A stretch of 64,000 bases of DNA from Flavobacterium succinicans LMG 10402 (GCF_000611675.1 NZ_JATV01000001.1:1-64000), one strand, 5' to 3'; positions 28,048-37,984 are shown, counted from the first letter of the stretch. The notes: generated by a model not told the origin, from the sequence alone. Made by a program: numbers and translations.

Positions 28048-28470
28048 TTAAAAAGCAACGTTCCATCTAGGTAATTTACCACTTTTGTCTAAAAAGCTTT
28101 GCAAAATTTGCCCTTCTACGCTTGTAGGAATTGCTTTTGTAGTACTGTTAAATGTTTCGTACCAAACTACTTCAATAGCAGTAATACCCTCTAACTTCAT
28201 TTGTGCAGGCCATGAGTACTTTCTGCCCGTTTTAGCAAACTGATGTCCTTCGACAATTTTTTCTGCTAAACCACCTTTTTTAATCTTTAAAGTACCATCA
28301 TTCTGCACGGTTCCTGATGAACCTACCATAATTAGTTCTCTGTCCGAAGTAAGATCAAACACTAAAAACACACCACATCCTTCTGTTGCGTTGCATACTT
28401 GCTCTAAACTATCTTCTGGAGAGAAGTTAAAACTATTGGTTACCGAAAACTTTTCTAATTCTTTATTCAT
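28048..28470 (-). CDS. Hypothetical protein with a GIY-YIG-like core
   Basis: This 140-residue protein has GVFLVFD (near 33) and ELIMVGSSG (near 45) in the arrangement of the two short strands of the GIY-YIG nuclease fold, followed by GGLAEKIVEGHQF, with a conserved-looking Arg/His/Glu set. The C-terminal VEGQILQSFLDKSGKLPRWN resembles small GIY-YIG-like proteins of Bacteroidota. The canonical tyrosines are replaced, so activity is uncertain. The start is taken at 28470 because the alternative at 28488 lies inside the sucD terminator stem. Confidence 0.5.
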   Translation of the reverse strand: MNKELEKFSVTNSFNFSPEDSLEQVCNATEGCGVFLVFDLTSDRELIMVGSSGTVQNDGTLKIKKGGLAEKIVEGHQFAKTGRKYSWPAQMKLEGITAIEVVWYETFNSTTKAIPTSVEGQILQSFLDKSGKLPRWNVAF

Positions 28471-28486
28471 GACTTTAAATTTAAAC

Positions 28487-28516
28487 AAAATGCCTCACAA
28501 AATCGTGAGGCATTTT
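28487..28516 (-). terminator. Terminator of sucD
   Basis: AAAATGCCTCAC and GTGAGGCATTTT form a perfect 12 bp stem with a 6-base loop. The T tract is within and just after the arm. Confidence 0.82.
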
Positions 28517-28542
28517 GGGATTTATAATTGTAGCTTCAGGAA

Positions 28543-29415
28543 TTAACCTAAAACCTCTTTAACTTTTTTACCAATTTCTGCTGGAGAATCTACAACGTGA
28601 ATTCCGTTATCTCTCATAATTTGTTTTTTCGCTTCGGCAGTATCATCAGATCCACCAACAATAGCACCTGCATGTCCCATTGTACGACCTGCTGGAGCAG
28701 TAACTCCTGCAATGAAACCTACAACTGGTTTGCGGTTACCATCCGCTTTGATCCATTTAGCAGCGTCTGCTTCTAATTGACCTCCAATTTCACCAATCAT
28801 TACAATACATTCAGTTTCAGGATCGTTCATTAACAATTCTACCGCTTCTTTTGTAGTAGTTCCAATGATTGGATCTCCACCAATACCGATCGCTGTAGTG
28901 ATTCCTAAGCCTTGTTTTACAACTTGATCAGCAGCTTCGTAAGTTAATGTTCCCGATTTAGAAACAATACCAACAGTACCTTTTTTGAAAACAAAGCCAG
29001 GCATAATACCTACTTTAGCCTCACCTGGTGTGATTACTCCTGGGCAGTTTGGTCCAATCAATCTTGCGCTTCTTTCTTTAACATAAGCATTTGCTTTGAT
29101 CATATCGGCCACTGGAATACCTTCGGTGATAGCGATAATTACTTTAATACCAGCATCAGCTGCTTCCATAATGGCATCGGCAGCAAAAGCGGGTGGTACA
29201 AAAATGATCGTAGTATCAGCACCTGCCTGCTCTACCGCATCTTTTACTGTGTTAAAAACAGGTAAATCTAAATGTGTAGTCCCTCCTTTTCCTGGAGTCA
29301 CTCCTCCTACAACATTTGTTCCATATTCAATCATTTGAGAAGCGTGAAATGTTCCTTCGCTTCCTGTAAAACCTTGAACAATAATTTTAGAATCTTTATT
29401 AACTAAAACACTCAT
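28543..29415 (-). CDS. sucD: Succinate--CoA ligase subunit alpha
   Basis: SucD with SucC converts succinyl-CoA and NDP to succinate and NTP in the TCA cycle. The 290-residue protein (from ATG 29415) starts [21 protein letters not shown] and contains the CoA-binding [14 protein letters not shown], the IGPNCPGVI motif and the phosphorylated His in [13 protein letters not shown] (about residue 248). A longer reading frame to 29499 is rejected because a promoter lies inside it. sucC is not adjacent, as is common in Bacteroidota. Confidence 0.96.
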   Translation of the reverse strand: MSVLVNKDSKIIVQGFTGSEGTFHASQMIEYGTNVVGGVTPGKGGTTHLDLPVFNTVKDAVEQAGADTTIIFVPPAFAADAIMEAADAGIKVIIAITEGIPVADMIKANAYVKERSARLIGPNCPGVITPGEAKVGIMPGFVFKKGTVGIVSKSGTLTYEAADQVVKQGLGITTAIGIGGDPIIGTTTKEAVELLMNDPETECIVMIGEIGGQLEADAAKWIKADGNRKPVVGFIAGVTAPAGRTMGHAGAIVGGSDDTAEAKKQIMRDNGIHVVDSPAEIGKKVKEVLG

Positions 29416-29454
29416 GATATATATTTTATGTAGTTTTTTAAAAAAAATGCATTG

Positions 29455-29484
29455 CAAAAGTAAGATTTCTGAGATTAAATCAAA
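29455..29484 (-). promoter_or_regulatory. Putative sucD promoter
   Basis: The minus strand reads TTTG (29484-29481), an 18 bp spacer, then TACTTTTG (29462-29455), 39 bp before the chosen ATG. It decides the start of sucD. Confidence 0.7.
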
Positions 29485-29500
29485 GTCATTTATTAACAAA

Positions 29501-29866
29501 TTATTTAGAAATTTGACTCATTTGATATCCTCTATATAATTTATCTTCTTTGATTTGCCAAAATACCGTAAAATTAGCCAATAGTAGCTCCTCTCTTGGG
29601 TTTTCAACTGTCTTTACAAAATGTGCATAACGTACAGCTATCAAGTCTTCTTCTTCAATAATATGACTAATTCTGACTTTAGACCGTACATACGCTTTTT
29701 GAAGTTGTGTTGTATAGTGTAGTAAAACTTGGTAATCCATTTGAATATTTCCTTCAGAAGATTGCCAATCTAAAATGATGTTAGGATGAATGAATTCTTT
29801 TAAAACCGCACTATCAATGAGCGCATCAGATTTATAAAAAGCAATAACAAATTCTTTTGTAGTCAT
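29501..29866 (-). CDS. NTF2-like (SnoaL-fold) protein
   Basis: This 121-residue protein has the look of the NTF2/SnoaL alpha+beta barrel: [30 protein letters not shown] at the start, then strands RYAHFVKTV and [24 protein letters not shown] at the end. Proteins of this fold bind small hydrophobic ligands or act as isomerases; no specific substrate can be named. It begins 1 bp after the second LpxD-like gene and is probably the last gene of the lipid A operon. Confidence 0.72.
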   Translation of the reverse strand: MTTKEFVIAFYKSDALIDSAVLKEFIHPNIILDWQSSEGNIQMDYQVLLHYTTQLQKAYVRSKVRISHIIEEEDLIAVRYAHFVKTVENPREELLLANFTVFWQIKEDKLYRGYQMSQISK

Positions 29867-29867
29867 A

Positions 29868-30797
29868 CTATTTTAGTTTATCTAAAATTTCAGGAATTTT
29901 TTTGATATTGGCCAATTGCTTTAATTTTTCTCTAGATTCTTGAATGGGTGTTCCAAAATATGTTTTTCCTCCTGCTACTGATTTAGTCACACCCGTTTGT
30001 CCCATGACAACGGCTTTGGTTCCAATGGTTATTCCGCTAGTTGTACCTACTTGACCCCATAAAGTAACTTCATCTTCAATGATAACACAACCAGCAATAC
30101 CGGTTTGTGAAGCGATAAGACATTTCTTTCCAATTACAGTATCATGACCTACATGTACTTGATTGTCAATTTTGGTACCTGCTCCTATTGTGGTATCTCC
30201 CGTAACACCTTTGTCAATAGTACAAAGCGCACCGATTCCCACATTATCTTCGATTATTACACGACCTCCAGAACGCAATTGATCAAAACCACTTTCGCGT
30301 TTTTTGTAATAAAAAGCATCCGCTCCTAAAACCGTTCCTGCATGTATAATTACATTGTCTCCAATTACCGTATGATCATAAATAGCCACGTTGGCATGAA
30401 TTACACAATTGTCACCTATGGTCACGTGGTTACCCACAAATACATTGGGTTGAATAATAGTATTTAGACCTATCTTGGCTGTTGGACTAATAGAAAGACT
30501 ACAAGATTCAAAAGGTTTAAAATGTTGTGTCAACGTATTAAAATCCCTAAATGGATCATCAGAAATCAATAATGCTTTTCCTTCTGGGCAAACTACTTCC
30601 TTGTTTATTAGAATAATGGTTGCAGCTGATTGCAGTGCTTTATCATAATATTTGGGATGATCTACAAAAACGATATCGCCTGGAGTTACTACATGAATCT
30701 CATTTAATCCTAATACAGGAAAATCTGGATCTCCAACATACGGGCAATTTAGTAAGGACGCAATAGAAGCTAGGGAGTATTCTTTATGAAATTTCAT
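29868..30797 (-). CDS. LpxD-like UDP-3-O-acylglucosamine N-acyltransferase (second copy)
   Basis: This 309-residue left-handed beta-helix acyltransferase has many hexapeptide repeats (for example IGLNTIIQPNVFVGNHVTIGDNCVI) from about residue 105 to 270, and an LpxD-type N-terminal domain (ASLLNCPYVGDPDFPVLGLNEI). The candidate catalytic His is in QVHVGHDTVIG. It is a second LpxD homologue besides the one at 33780-34820, shorter by 37 residues and differing through most of the N-terminal part. It may accept a different acyl chain or sugar. It follows efp after an 84 bp gap with a 15 bp perfect stem. Confidence 0.8.
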   Translation of the reverse strand: MKFHKEYSLASIASLLNCPYVGDPDFPVLGLNEIHVVTPGDIVFVDHPKYYDKALQSAATIILINKEVVCPEGKALLISDDPFRDFNTLTQHFKPFESCSLSISPTAKIGLNTIIQPNVFVGNHVTIGDNCVIHANVAIYDHTVIGDNVIIHAGTVLGADAFYYKKRESGFDQLRSGGRVIIEDNVGIGALCTIDKGVTGDTTIGAGTKIDNQVHVGHDTVIGKKCLIASQTGIAGCVIIEDEVTLWGQVGTTSGITIGTKAVVMGQTGVTKSVAGGKTYFGTPIQESREKLKQLANIKKIPEILDKLK

Positions 30798-30823
30798 AGT
30801 TTATTATTCGTTTTTTTTATTCG

Positions 30824-30871
30824 TTTTCAGTCACAGTAACGTAGCATTACGCCGCATACTGTGACTGAAAA
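30824..30871. other. Perfect 15 bp inverted repeat between efp and the LpxD-like gene
   Basis: TTTTCAGTCACAGTA and TACTGTGACTGAAAA are exact complements separated by 18 bases. Neither side has a long T tract beyond the arm, so it is a weak terminator at best and could instead be a processing, stability or protein-binding site inside the operon. Confidence 0.8.
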
Positions 30872-30881
30872 TAAATAAAAA

Positions 30882-31448
30882 CTATTCTTTTACGCGCTCC
30901 ATGTATGAACTTGTAGCGGTATCGATTTTGATTTTGTCTCCTTCGTTAATAAAAAGAGGAACGTTAATTGTTGCTCCAGTTTCAACTGTAGCAGGTTTTG
31001 TAGCATTAGTTGCAGTGTTTCCTTTTACACCTGGTTCAGTATATGTTACTTCCAATACTACAGAAGGTGCCATATCTACTGAAAGAGGCAAATCTGTTTC
31101 AGTATTGATCTGAATCATTACATTTTCTCCTTCTTTCAATAAATCTGGAGCGTCTAATACATTTCGGTTTAAAGTAATTTGTTCGAAAGATTCAGCATTC
31201 ATAAAGTGAAACTCATTTCCTTCTGGATATAAAAACTGAAAAGTATGCGTTTCTACACGTACTACATCAATTTTGTGTCCTGCAGAAAAGGTATTATCTA
31301 ATACTTTTCCGTTGGTTACTGACTTTAATTTTGTTCTTACAAAAGCTGGACCTTTCCCGGGTTTTACGTGAAGAAATTCGATAATTTTATAAATATCGTG
31401 GTTGTGCTTAATACAAAGTCCGTTTTTAATATCTGAAGTTGATGCCAT
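30882..31448 (-). CDS. efp: Elongation factor P
   Basis: EF-P relieves ribosomes stalled at polyproline stretches. The 188-residue protein has three beta domains. The domain I loop is HVKPGKGPAFVRTKLKS (residues 28-44); its tip KPGKG carries the Lys that is modified in some bacteria. The final GDKIKIDTATSSYMERVKE is also typical. It sits inside the lipid A gene cluster between lpxA and the second LpxD-like gene. Confidence 0.97.
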   Translation of the reverse strand: MASTSDIKNGLCIKHNHDIYKIIEFLHVKPGKGPAFVRTKLKSVTNGKVLDNTFSAGHKIDVVRVETHTFQFLYPEGNEFHFMNAESFEQITLNRNVLDAPDLLKEGENVMIQINTETDLPLSVDMAPSVVLEVTYTEPGVKGNTATNATKPATVETGATINVPLFINEGDKIKIDTATSSYMERVKE

Positions 31449-31542
31449 TATTTTTTCTGTTTTAATTTAAATATTTTTCACTTAACTGTTTGTTTCTGGT
31501 TTTGTAAAAATGAAATAGAAAACAAACCGTTTTTTTTACCTT

Positions 31543-32328
31543 TTAATAATTTCCTGAATATCCTTTCATAATTCCTCTTGAAGAATTACGAATAAAATCA
31601 ATAATTTCATCACGCTCAGGTGTAGCTTCCATTTCGGCTTCAATAATGCCTAATGCCTGAGTAGTATTGTAATTTTTTTGATATAAAATTCTATAAATAT
31701 CTTGAATTTCTTTGATTTTTTCGGTAGAAAATCCTCTTCTTCTCAATCCCACGGAATTGATTCCAACATACGAAAGAGGTTCTTTTGCTGCTTTTGTAAA
31801 AGGAGGCACATCCTTTCTGACCAATGATCCACCTGAAACCATGGCATGATCACCAATATGAATGAATTGATGTATTGCTGCTAAACCGCCTATTACGGCA
31901 TAATTACCAACTACAACATGCCCTGCTAATGCTACTCCATTCACTATAATAGCATTGTCGCCAATATGACAATCGTGAGCGATGTGAGCCGTAGCCATTA
32001 CTAGACAATTTTTACCTAAAATTGTTTGTCCTGACGCCACCGTTCCTCGGTTGATTGTTACGCATTCTCTGATAGTACAATTGTCACCAATGATTGCTAA
32101 TGAATCTTCACCACCAAATTTTAAATCTTGTGGAACGGCAGATATTACAGCTCCTGGAAAAATATTACAATTTTTACCAATTCGAGCGCCTTCCATAATA
32201 GTTACGTTTGAACCAATCCAGGTTCCATCACCAATTACTACATTATTATGAATGGTTGTAAAAGGTTCAATTACTACATTTTTGGCGATTTTGGCACCTG
32301 GATGTACATATGCTAAAGGTTGATTCAT
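31543..32328 (-). CDS. lpxA: Acyl-ACP--UDP-N-acetylglucosamine O-acyltransferase
   Basis: LpxA adds a 3-hydroxyacyl chain to UDP-GlcNAc, the first step of lipid A synthesis. The 261-residue protein starts with hexapeptide repeats (VHPGAKIAKNVVIEPFTTI), has the catalytic His region in MATAHIAHDCHIGDN (near 111-125), IGGLAAIHQFIHIG, and the helical C-terminal GLRRRGFSTEKIKEIQDIYRIL typical of LpxA. It lies 70 bp after lpxC-fabZ in the operon. Confidence 0.96.
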   Translation of the reverse strand: MNQPLAYVHPGAKIAKNVVIEPFTTIHNNVVIGDGTWIGSNVTIMEGARIGKNCNIFPGAVISAVPQDLKFGGEDSLAIIGDNCTIRECVTINRGTVASGQTILGKNCLVMATAHIAHDCHIGDNAIIVNGVALAGHVVVGNYAVIGGLAAIHQFIHIGDHAMVSGGSLVRKDVPPFTKAAKEPLSYVGINSVGLRRRGFSTEKIKEIQDIYRILYQKNYNTTQALGIIEAEMEATPERDEIIDFIRNSSRGIMKGYSGNY

Positions 32329-32398
32329 TGTTTTTGTTTAATCGTTTACTTACGGCAGTAATTAATCATATTTATGAAGGAATTATGCCACAAAAAAA

Positions 32399-33787
32399 TT
32401 ATTGTTTTCTTGCAATTTGAGCCATCAACTCTGCTTCGGCCACTAGCCTTCCGTTAGCGTAGGCATTGGCTTGCATGTGACAAATTCCTCTACGAATAGG
32501 AGTAATCAAATCACATTTAAAAATTAATGTATCGCCAGGTAACACTTTATGTTTGAATTTTACTTTATCTATTTTCATGAAAAAAGTCAAGTAATTTTCT
32601 GGATCTGGTACAGTACTTAAAACTAAAATCCCTCCTGTTTGTGCCATGGCTTCTACAATTAAAACTCCTGGCATCACTGGAGCATCTGGAAAATGCCCCA
32701 CGAAGAAATTTTCATTCATGGTTACATTCTTCATTCCTACCACATGAACGTCTGACATTTCAATGATGCGGTCTACCAATAAAAATGGTGGTCTGTGTGG
32801 CAATACTGACATGATTTTATGAATATCCATCAACGGTTCTTGATTCAAATCATAAACAGGAACATAATTACGCTGTTCGATTTTGATCAATTTAGCCATT
32901 TTCTTAGCAAATTGTGTATTCACAAAATGCCCTGGTTTATTAGCAATTACTTTCCCTTGAATTTTGGTGCCAATTAAAGCTAAATCACCTACCACATCCA
33001 AAAGCTTATGTCTAGCAGCCTCGTTAGGATAATGCAACGTTAAATTATCTAAGATTCCGTTTGGTGTTACCGCGATAGAATCTTTTCCGAAAGCAACTTT
33101 TAAATTTTCCATAGTACTAGCCGATATTTCTTTATCCACATAGACTATTGCATTATTTAAGTCGCCCCCTTTTATTAGTCCGTTGTCCAACAACGATTCT
33201 AATTCGTGTAAGAAACTAAAAGTTCTTGAAGAGCTAATTTCGCTTTTAAATTCAGAAATGCCTTTCATAGTAGCATTTTGAGTACCTAAAATTTTAGTTC
33301 CAAAATCAACCATTGCTGTCACACAATATTGATCACTTGGCATTACTAATATTTCACTGCCAGTGGTTTCATCTGTAAAAGAAATGATTTCTTTAACCAC
33401 GTAAACATTACGTTTGGCATTCTGTTCTTCAATACCAGCTTGCTCAATAGCTTCAACAAAAAACTTAGAAGAACCATCCATTATTGGTAGTTCAGAGGCG
33501 CTTAATTCGATAATAACATTATCGAGATCACAACCTTCCAAAGCAGCCAAAACATGCTCAGGTGTTTGAATTTTAACACCTAGTTTTTCTAAATTTGTTC
33601 CCCTTTGGGTGTTTACAACATAATTAGCATCTGCTTCAATAATTGGATGACCTTCAAGATCAATTCTAACAAATGTAAATCCATTGTTTACTGGGGCAGG
33701 TTTAAAAGTCATGGTAACTTCTCTTCCTGTATGCAATCCAACACCGGTTAATGAAACTTCCGTTTTGATGGTTTTCTGTTTAACCAT
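32399..33787 (-). CDS. lpxC/fabZ: Bifunctional UDP-3-O-acyl-GlcNAc deacetylase / 3-hydroxyacyl-ACP dehydratase
   Basis: This 462-residue fusion, typical of Bacteroidota, has two parts. The N-terminal LpxC (about 1-305) shows [10 protein letters not shown], the zinc ligand His in EHVLAALEG and the [20 protein letters not shown] motif. The C-terminal FabZ (about 315-462) has [16 protein letters not shown] and the active-site His/Glu in [20 protein letters not shown]. LpxC catalyses the committed step of lipid A synthesis, while FabZ dehydrates 3-hydroxyacyl-ACP, which competes for the same precursor. The start at 33787 (MVKQKTIK) overlaps lpxD by 8 bp. Confidence 0.95.
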   Translation of the reverse strand: MVKQKTIKTEVSLTGVGLHTGREVTMTFKPAPVNNGFTFVRIDLEGHPIIEADANYVVNTQRGTNLEKLGVKIQTPEHVLAALEGCDLDNVIIELSASELPIMDGSSKFFVEAIEQAGIEEQNAKRNVYVVKEIISFTDETTGSEILVMPSDQYCVTAMVDFGTKILGTQNATMKGISEFKSEISSSRTFSFLHELESLLDNGLIKGGDLNNAIVYVDKEISASTMENLKVAFGKDSIAVTPNGILDNLTLHYPNEAARHKLLDVVGDLALIGTKIQGKVIANKPGHFVNTQFAKKMAKLIKIEQRNYVPVYDLNQEPLMDIHKIMSVLPHRPPFLLVDRIIEMSDVHVVGMKNVTMNENFFVGHFPDAPVMPGVLIVEAMAQTGGILVLSTVPDPENYLTFFMKIDKVKFKHKVLPGDTLIFKCDLITPIRRGICHMQANAYANGRLVAEAELMAQIARKQ

Positions 33788-34820
33788 TATTTCCATTTTT
33801 TTGATTTATTATTTTTTTTAGTTCTTCAATTTCAGCTACCAATTGTGGTAATTTTTTAAAATAAATATACGATTTATTAAAATCATTATAAGCAAAAGCG
33901 GGGGTTCCCTGAATTACCTCTTCATTTTTTATACTTCTAGTCACACCGGATTGCGCTTGAATTTTTACATTATCCCCTATAGATAAATGCCCTACAATTC
34001 CAACTTGTCCACCTAACATTCCGTTTTTACCTACTTTAGACGATCCTGCTATACCAGTTTGCGCAGCTATAACAGTGTTCTCACCTATTTCTACATTGTG
34101 TGCAATTTGAATCTGATTGTCTAGTTTTACTCCTCTACGAATAATGGTAGATCCTAAAGTTGCACGATCGATAGTGGTGTTTGCTCCTATTTCAACTTGG
34201 TCTTCTAAAACAACGTTGCCTATTTGTGGGATTTTATCAAAAGTGCCGTCTGGTTTGGGTGCAAATCCAAAGCCATCTGAACCTAAAACAACACCCGAAT
34301 GCAGGACACAATCATTTCCAATTACGGTTTCGGAATAAATATTAACACCGGCAAAAATAGTGACATTATTTCCAATGACAACATTGTCACCAATAAAACT
34401 ATTGGGATAAATTTTTACATTATCCCCAATACTAACGTTTTGGCCTAGGTAACTAAAACTACCTAAATATAAATTCTTGCCATAGGTTACATTCTCCGAA
34501 ATAACGGAAGGTTGTTCTATTCCTGATTTATTATTTTTGACCTCATTGTAAAACTCTAATAGTTTAGTAAAAGCTGCATAGGCGTCTTTTACTTTGATCA
34601 ATGTGGTTGTAATTTCTGATTCAGGTTCAAAAGTTTCATTAACTATCGTAATGGAAGCCTTTGTAGTGTAGATATAATTTAAATATTTTGGATTGGATAA
34701 AAAAGTTAATGATCCCTCGGTTCCTTCTTCAATTTTCGATAATTGATAGACCCATGCATTAGGATTACCTACCACTTCACCTTCTAAAATAGCTGCTATT
34801 TGTTCTGCTGTAAATTTCAT
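33780..34820 (-). CDS. lpxD: UDP-3-O-acylglucosamine N-acyltransferase
   Basis: LpxD adds the second acyl chain in lipid A synthesis. The 346-residue protein has the N-terminal uridine-binding domain ([20 protein letters not shown] and the [14 protein letters not shown] segment near 38), many hexapeptide repeats (about 100-310), and the catalytic His region in [25 protein letters not shown]. The tail has the typical short helix. It is the first gene of the lpxD, lpxC-fabZ, lpxA, efp, lpxD-like, NTF2-like run and has a promoter at 34917-34950. Confidence 0.96.
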   Translation of the reverse strand: MKFTAEQIAAILEGEVVGNPNAWVYQLSKIEEGTEGSLTFLSNPKYLNYIYTTKASITIVNETFEPESEITTTLIKVKDAYAAFTKLLEFYNEVKNNKSGIEQPSVISENVTYGKNLYLGSFSYLGQNVSIGDNVKIYPNSFIGDNVVIGNNVTIFAGVNIYSETVIGNDCVLHSGVVLGSDGFGFAPKPDGTFDKIPQIGNVVLEDQVEIGANTTIDRATLGSTIIRRGVKLDNQIQIAHNVEIGENTVIAAQTGIAGSSKVGKNGMLGGQVGIVGHLSIGDNVKIQAQSGVTRSIKNEEVIQGTPAFAYNDFNKSYIYFKKLPQLVAEIEELKKIINQKNGNNG

Positions 34821-34916
34821 CTTATTGAATTGTATTTTTCATAGGAATAAGATGGAACTCTCTATAAAATGTTCTGCTTACACTTAAAAATAAATTATGA
34901 TCTCGTTTCATCCCGA

Positions 34917-34950
34917 CAAAAGTATAAAAAATAGGTTTTATTTGTTCAAA
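34917..34950 (-). promoter_or_regulatory. Putative promoter of the lipid A operon
   Basis: The minus strand reads TTTG (34950-34947), 22 bp, then TACTTTTG (34924-34917). The leader to the lpxD ATG is about 90 nt. Confidence 0.65.
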
Positions 34951-34951
34951 A

Positions 34952-36181
34952 TTATAAAAGTTGTTTTGGAAAGCAGATATAATACTTGGTTACAAACTTA
35001 GATACTGATTTAAAATTAAGTTGATCCGAAGCATCGACAATATCTTCTATCGTTTTGTCTTTCATTAAAATTCTGATGGGTTCCGCATCTTTACTGTAGG
35101 CTTGATTTTTAATTTTTCCCCTAAAAATGAAGTAATTAGTTTCTTGTAATGAAATGCCATGTTCTTGTGCAAAACGTTCTTTGAGCGGTTGTAAACTCTC
35201 GGTCGTTATTTTATCACCGCTCAGTTTTATCTTCAATAAATCTCGGTTGATAATCATTTTACTTAAGGAAGATAAAATAAAATCTGGGTGATCTTGCCAC
35301 GATTTTAGGGCGCTTATGATGTCAAAATCGTCTAATTTTGAAAACAAAGCCAAGGTTTCTGAATCAAAAGTAGCGAGCATAACCTTGTTTTTTATGAAAA
35401 AAGTCAACGGACTACTAGCCGGTAACTCCTCGCCTTTTAAGCTCAACTCTTTGGCGCGCTTTAATATTTTGGTCAAAACGGACTCCGCTACCAAACTCGT
35501 TTTATGCAAATAGACTTGCCAATACATTAATCGTCTTGACATTAAGAATTTTTCAACAGAATAAATGCCTTTTTCTTCAATCACCAAAACATCGTCTACA
35601 ACGTTCATCATTTGTATGATACGCTCTGAATTGACATTTCCCTCCGATACACCCGAATAAAAACTATCTCTTTTGAGGTAATCCATTCGATCCATGTCTA
35701 ATTGACTTGAGATCAGTTGCAACATAAAAGTTCTCGGGTATTCTCCTTTAAATACTTGAATCGCTAAACTCAAAGCACCGTTAAATTCCTCGTTCAAAGC
35801 TTCCATAAACAACAACGAAATCTCTTCATGATGCACATCCTCCACGATACTACTTTCCATGGCGTGTGAAAAAGGACCATGCCCAATATCATGCAATAAA
35901 ATAGCGATATAGAGAGCGTTTTCTTCCTCAACTGAAATGGTTGTGCCTTTAAATCGAATGGATTCTACGGCCTTTTGCATAATGTGCATACAGCCCAGCG
36001 CATGATGAAATCGGGTGTGGTTGGCACCAGGATAGACTAAGTAAGAAAGACCCATCTGTGAAATTCGACGCAAACGCTGAAAATAAGGATGCTGAATTAA
36101 ATCGTAAATCAGAGCGTTGGGAATGGTAATAAACCCATAAATGGGATCATTGAATATTTTAAGTTTATTGATTTGACTCAC
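34952..36181 (-). CDS. HD-domain phosphohydrolase
   Basis: This 409-residue protein belongs to the HD superfamily of nucleotide triphosphohydrolases (SamHD1/dNTPase-like). It starts SQINKLKIFNDPIYGFITIPN and has PYFQRLRRISQMG (near 34), the metal-binding H...HD signature RFHHALGCMHIMQKA followed by AILLHDIGHGPFSHAME (about 91-110), and a later Asp-containing motif QLDMDRMDYLKRD. It is probably a dNTP- or nucleotide-hydrolysing enzyme. The start codon is GTG at 36181. Conserved synteny with porX in flavobacteria is an impression from memory. Confidence 0.88.
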   Translation of the reverse strand: MSQINKLKIFNDPIYGFITIPNALIYDLIQHPYFQRLRRISQMGLSYLVYPGANHTRFHHALGCMHIMQKAVESIRFKGTTISVEEENALYIAILLHDIGHGPFSHAMESSIVEDVHHEEISLLFMEALNEEFNGALSLAIQVFKGEYPRTFMLQLISSQLDMDRMDYLKRDSFYSGVSEGNVNSERIIQMMNVVDDVLVIEEKGIYSVEKFLMSRRLMYWQVYLHKTSLVAESVLTKILKRAKELSLKGEELPASSPLTFFIKNKVMLATFDSETLALFSKLDDFDIISALKSWQDHPDFILSSLSKMIINRDLLKIKLSGDKITTESLQPLKERFAQEHGISLQETNYFIFRGKIKNQAYSKDAEPIRILMKDKTIEDIVDASDQLNFKSVSKFVTKYYICFPKQLL

Positions 36182-36204
36182 TTCTATTCGTTTAAAAAAG
36201 AGAG

Positions 36205-36212
36205 CAAATATA
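36205..36212 (-). promoter_or_regulatory. Putative -7 box of the HD-domain gene
   Basis: The minus strand reads TATATTTG, an exact TAnnTTTG box 23 bp before the GTG start. The -33 side is weak. Confidence 0.5.
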
Positions 36213-36400
36213 AGGATTTTAGATGGTATTGTCTTACGCTTGTTTTTTAGTCGTTTAAAATCATTTGAAAGGGAATTTTTCGTTTACCGAAGTAGTATTT
36301 TTCATAAAATAAATACTAAAAAAAAAGCAATTCCGTTTCTAACCTAATATAATTAATTAAATTGGCTCAAATATTGCAACAGTAGAGCCAAACCAAACTT

Positions 36401-37984
36401 ATGGATAAAATACAAATATTATGGGTAGATGACGAGATCGATTTACTCAAACCGCATATCCTTTTTTTAGAAAAGAAAAATTATAGTGTTACCACTTGTA
36501 ACAACGGATTAGACGCTATTGCTATTTTTGAAGAGCAAAATTTTGATGTCGTATTTCTTGATGAAAATATGCCCGGTATGAGCGGATTGGAAACCCTTTC
36601 GGAGATGAAAGAGAAAAAATCGCATATTCCCATGATTATGATTACCAAAAGCGAAGAAGAATTCATCATGGAAGAAGCCATTGGTTCAAAAATCGCCGAT
36701 TATTTAATCAAACCTGTTAATCCCAATCAAATTTTACTCAGTTTAAAGAAAAACTTAGACCATTCGCGTTTAATTTCTCAAAAAACGACTTTAGATTATC
36801 AAAAGGAGTTTAGGAAAATTACCCTCGAAATGAGTATGGTGCATTCTTTCGAAGATTGGATCGAATTGTACAAAAAGTTACTGTTTTGGGAATTGGAATT
36901 GGAAAATATCGATGATCAAAGCATGATCGAAATTTTAGAATCACAAAAAATAGAAGCCAATTCACAATTTGGAAAATTCATAGAACGAAATTACGAAGAT
37001 TGGTTTCTGCCTCAAAAAGGAAAATTAGGAAAAGGGCAAACTGATGAAAGTCGTCCCACGCAATCGCATACTTTATTCAAACAATTGGTGGTGCCAGAAA
37101 TTCTTAAAAAAGATAAACCAGTACTGTTTATTGTAATTGATAATTTACGATACGATCAATGGAAAGCATTTGAAAATGTGGTCGCTAACTATTATAAATT
37201 AGAAAAAGAAGTACCGTATTATTCCATCTTACCTACTGCAACGCAATACGCGCGTAATGCCATATTTTCGGGATTAACGCCACTTGAAATGGAACAAAAA
37301 TTCCCCCAATACTGGAAAAATGATCCAGAAGAAGGTGGAAAAAATTTGTATGAAGCCGAATTTTTAACCGCTCAACTCAAACGTTTAGGCCTTAATATTA
37401 AAGAAGATTATTTTAAAATCACCAATCTCGCAGGAGGAAAAAAACTAGTAGACAACTTCAAGTCCTTAAAAAATAATGATTTAGTAACCATTGTCTATAA
37501 TTTTGTCGACATGTTGTCACACGCTAAAACAGAAATGGATGTGGTCAAAGAATTAGCCGCCGATGACAAAGCCTATCGCTCTCTCACGCTAAGCTGGTTT
37601 AAGAATTCTCCCTTACTTGAAATCATTCAACAAGCACAAAAATTAGGCTTTAAATTAATTCTAACCACCGATCACGGCACTATTAATGTAAAAAATCCCT
37701 CGAAAGTTGTTGGTGACAAAAACACCAGTTTGAATTTACGCTATAAAACAGGCCGAAGCTTGACCTACGAACACAAAGATGTTTATGCTGTCAAAGATCC
37801 CAAAGTGATTGGTTTACCAGCTATTAACATGACTAGTTCTTATATTTTTGCCAAAAATGATTTGTTTTTAGCCTATGTAAACAATTACAACCATTATGTG
37901 AGTTATTACAAAAACACCTATCAACACGGAGGAATTTCGCTCGAAGAAATGATTATTCCCTTCTTAGTATTCAATCCTAAATAG
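36401..37984 (+). CDS. porX: Type IX secretion response regulator PorX
   Basis: PorX, together with the sensor PorY and the sigma factor SigP, controls type IX secretion in Bacteroidota. The 527-residue protein has a receiver domain (1-120) with Asp10/Asp11, the phospho-acceptor Asp54 in VVFLDENMPG, Thr82 and Lys104. It is followed by a PglZ/alkaline-phosphatase-like domain (about 200-527) with VIDNLRYDQWK near 247 and the metal-binding TTDHGT near 425. The second domain has been reported to act on nucleotides. In other flavobacteria I recall tsaE directly downstream; here it is not present. Confidence 0.95.
   Translation: MDKIQILWVDDEIDLLKPHILFLEKKNYSVTTCNNGLDAIAIFEEQNFDVVFLDENMPGMSGLETLSEMKEKKSHIPMIMITKSEEEFIMEEAIGSKIADYLIKPVNPNQILLSLKKNLDHSRLISQKTTLDYQKEFRKITLEMSMVHSFEDWIELYKKLLFWELELENIDDQSMIEILESQKIEANSQFGKFIERNYEDWFLPQKGKLGKGQTDESRPTQSHTLFKQLVVPEILKKDKPVLFIVIDNLRYDQWKAFENVVANYYKLEKEVPYYSILPTATQYARNAIFSGLTPLEMEQKFPQYWKNDPEEGGKNLYEAEFLTAQLKRLGLNIKEDYFKITNLAGGKKLVDNFKSLKNNDLVTIVYNFVDMLSHAKTEMDVVKELAADDKAYRSLTLSWFKNSPLLEIIQQAQKLGFKLILTTDHGTINVKNPSKVVGDKNTSLNLRYKTGRSLTYEHKDVYAVKDPKVIGLPAINMTSSYIFAKNDLFLAYVNNYNHYVSYYKNTYQHGGISLEEMIIPFLVFNPK

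Noticed and set aside
36401-37984. A PglZ domain next to the later methyltransferase cluster, which could suggest a BREX system.
   Set aside because: The receiver domain fused to PglZ is the architecture of PorX of type IX secretion. No other BREX gene (brxA, brxB, brxC, brxL or pglX) is present, and it lies 8 kb from the methyltransferase.
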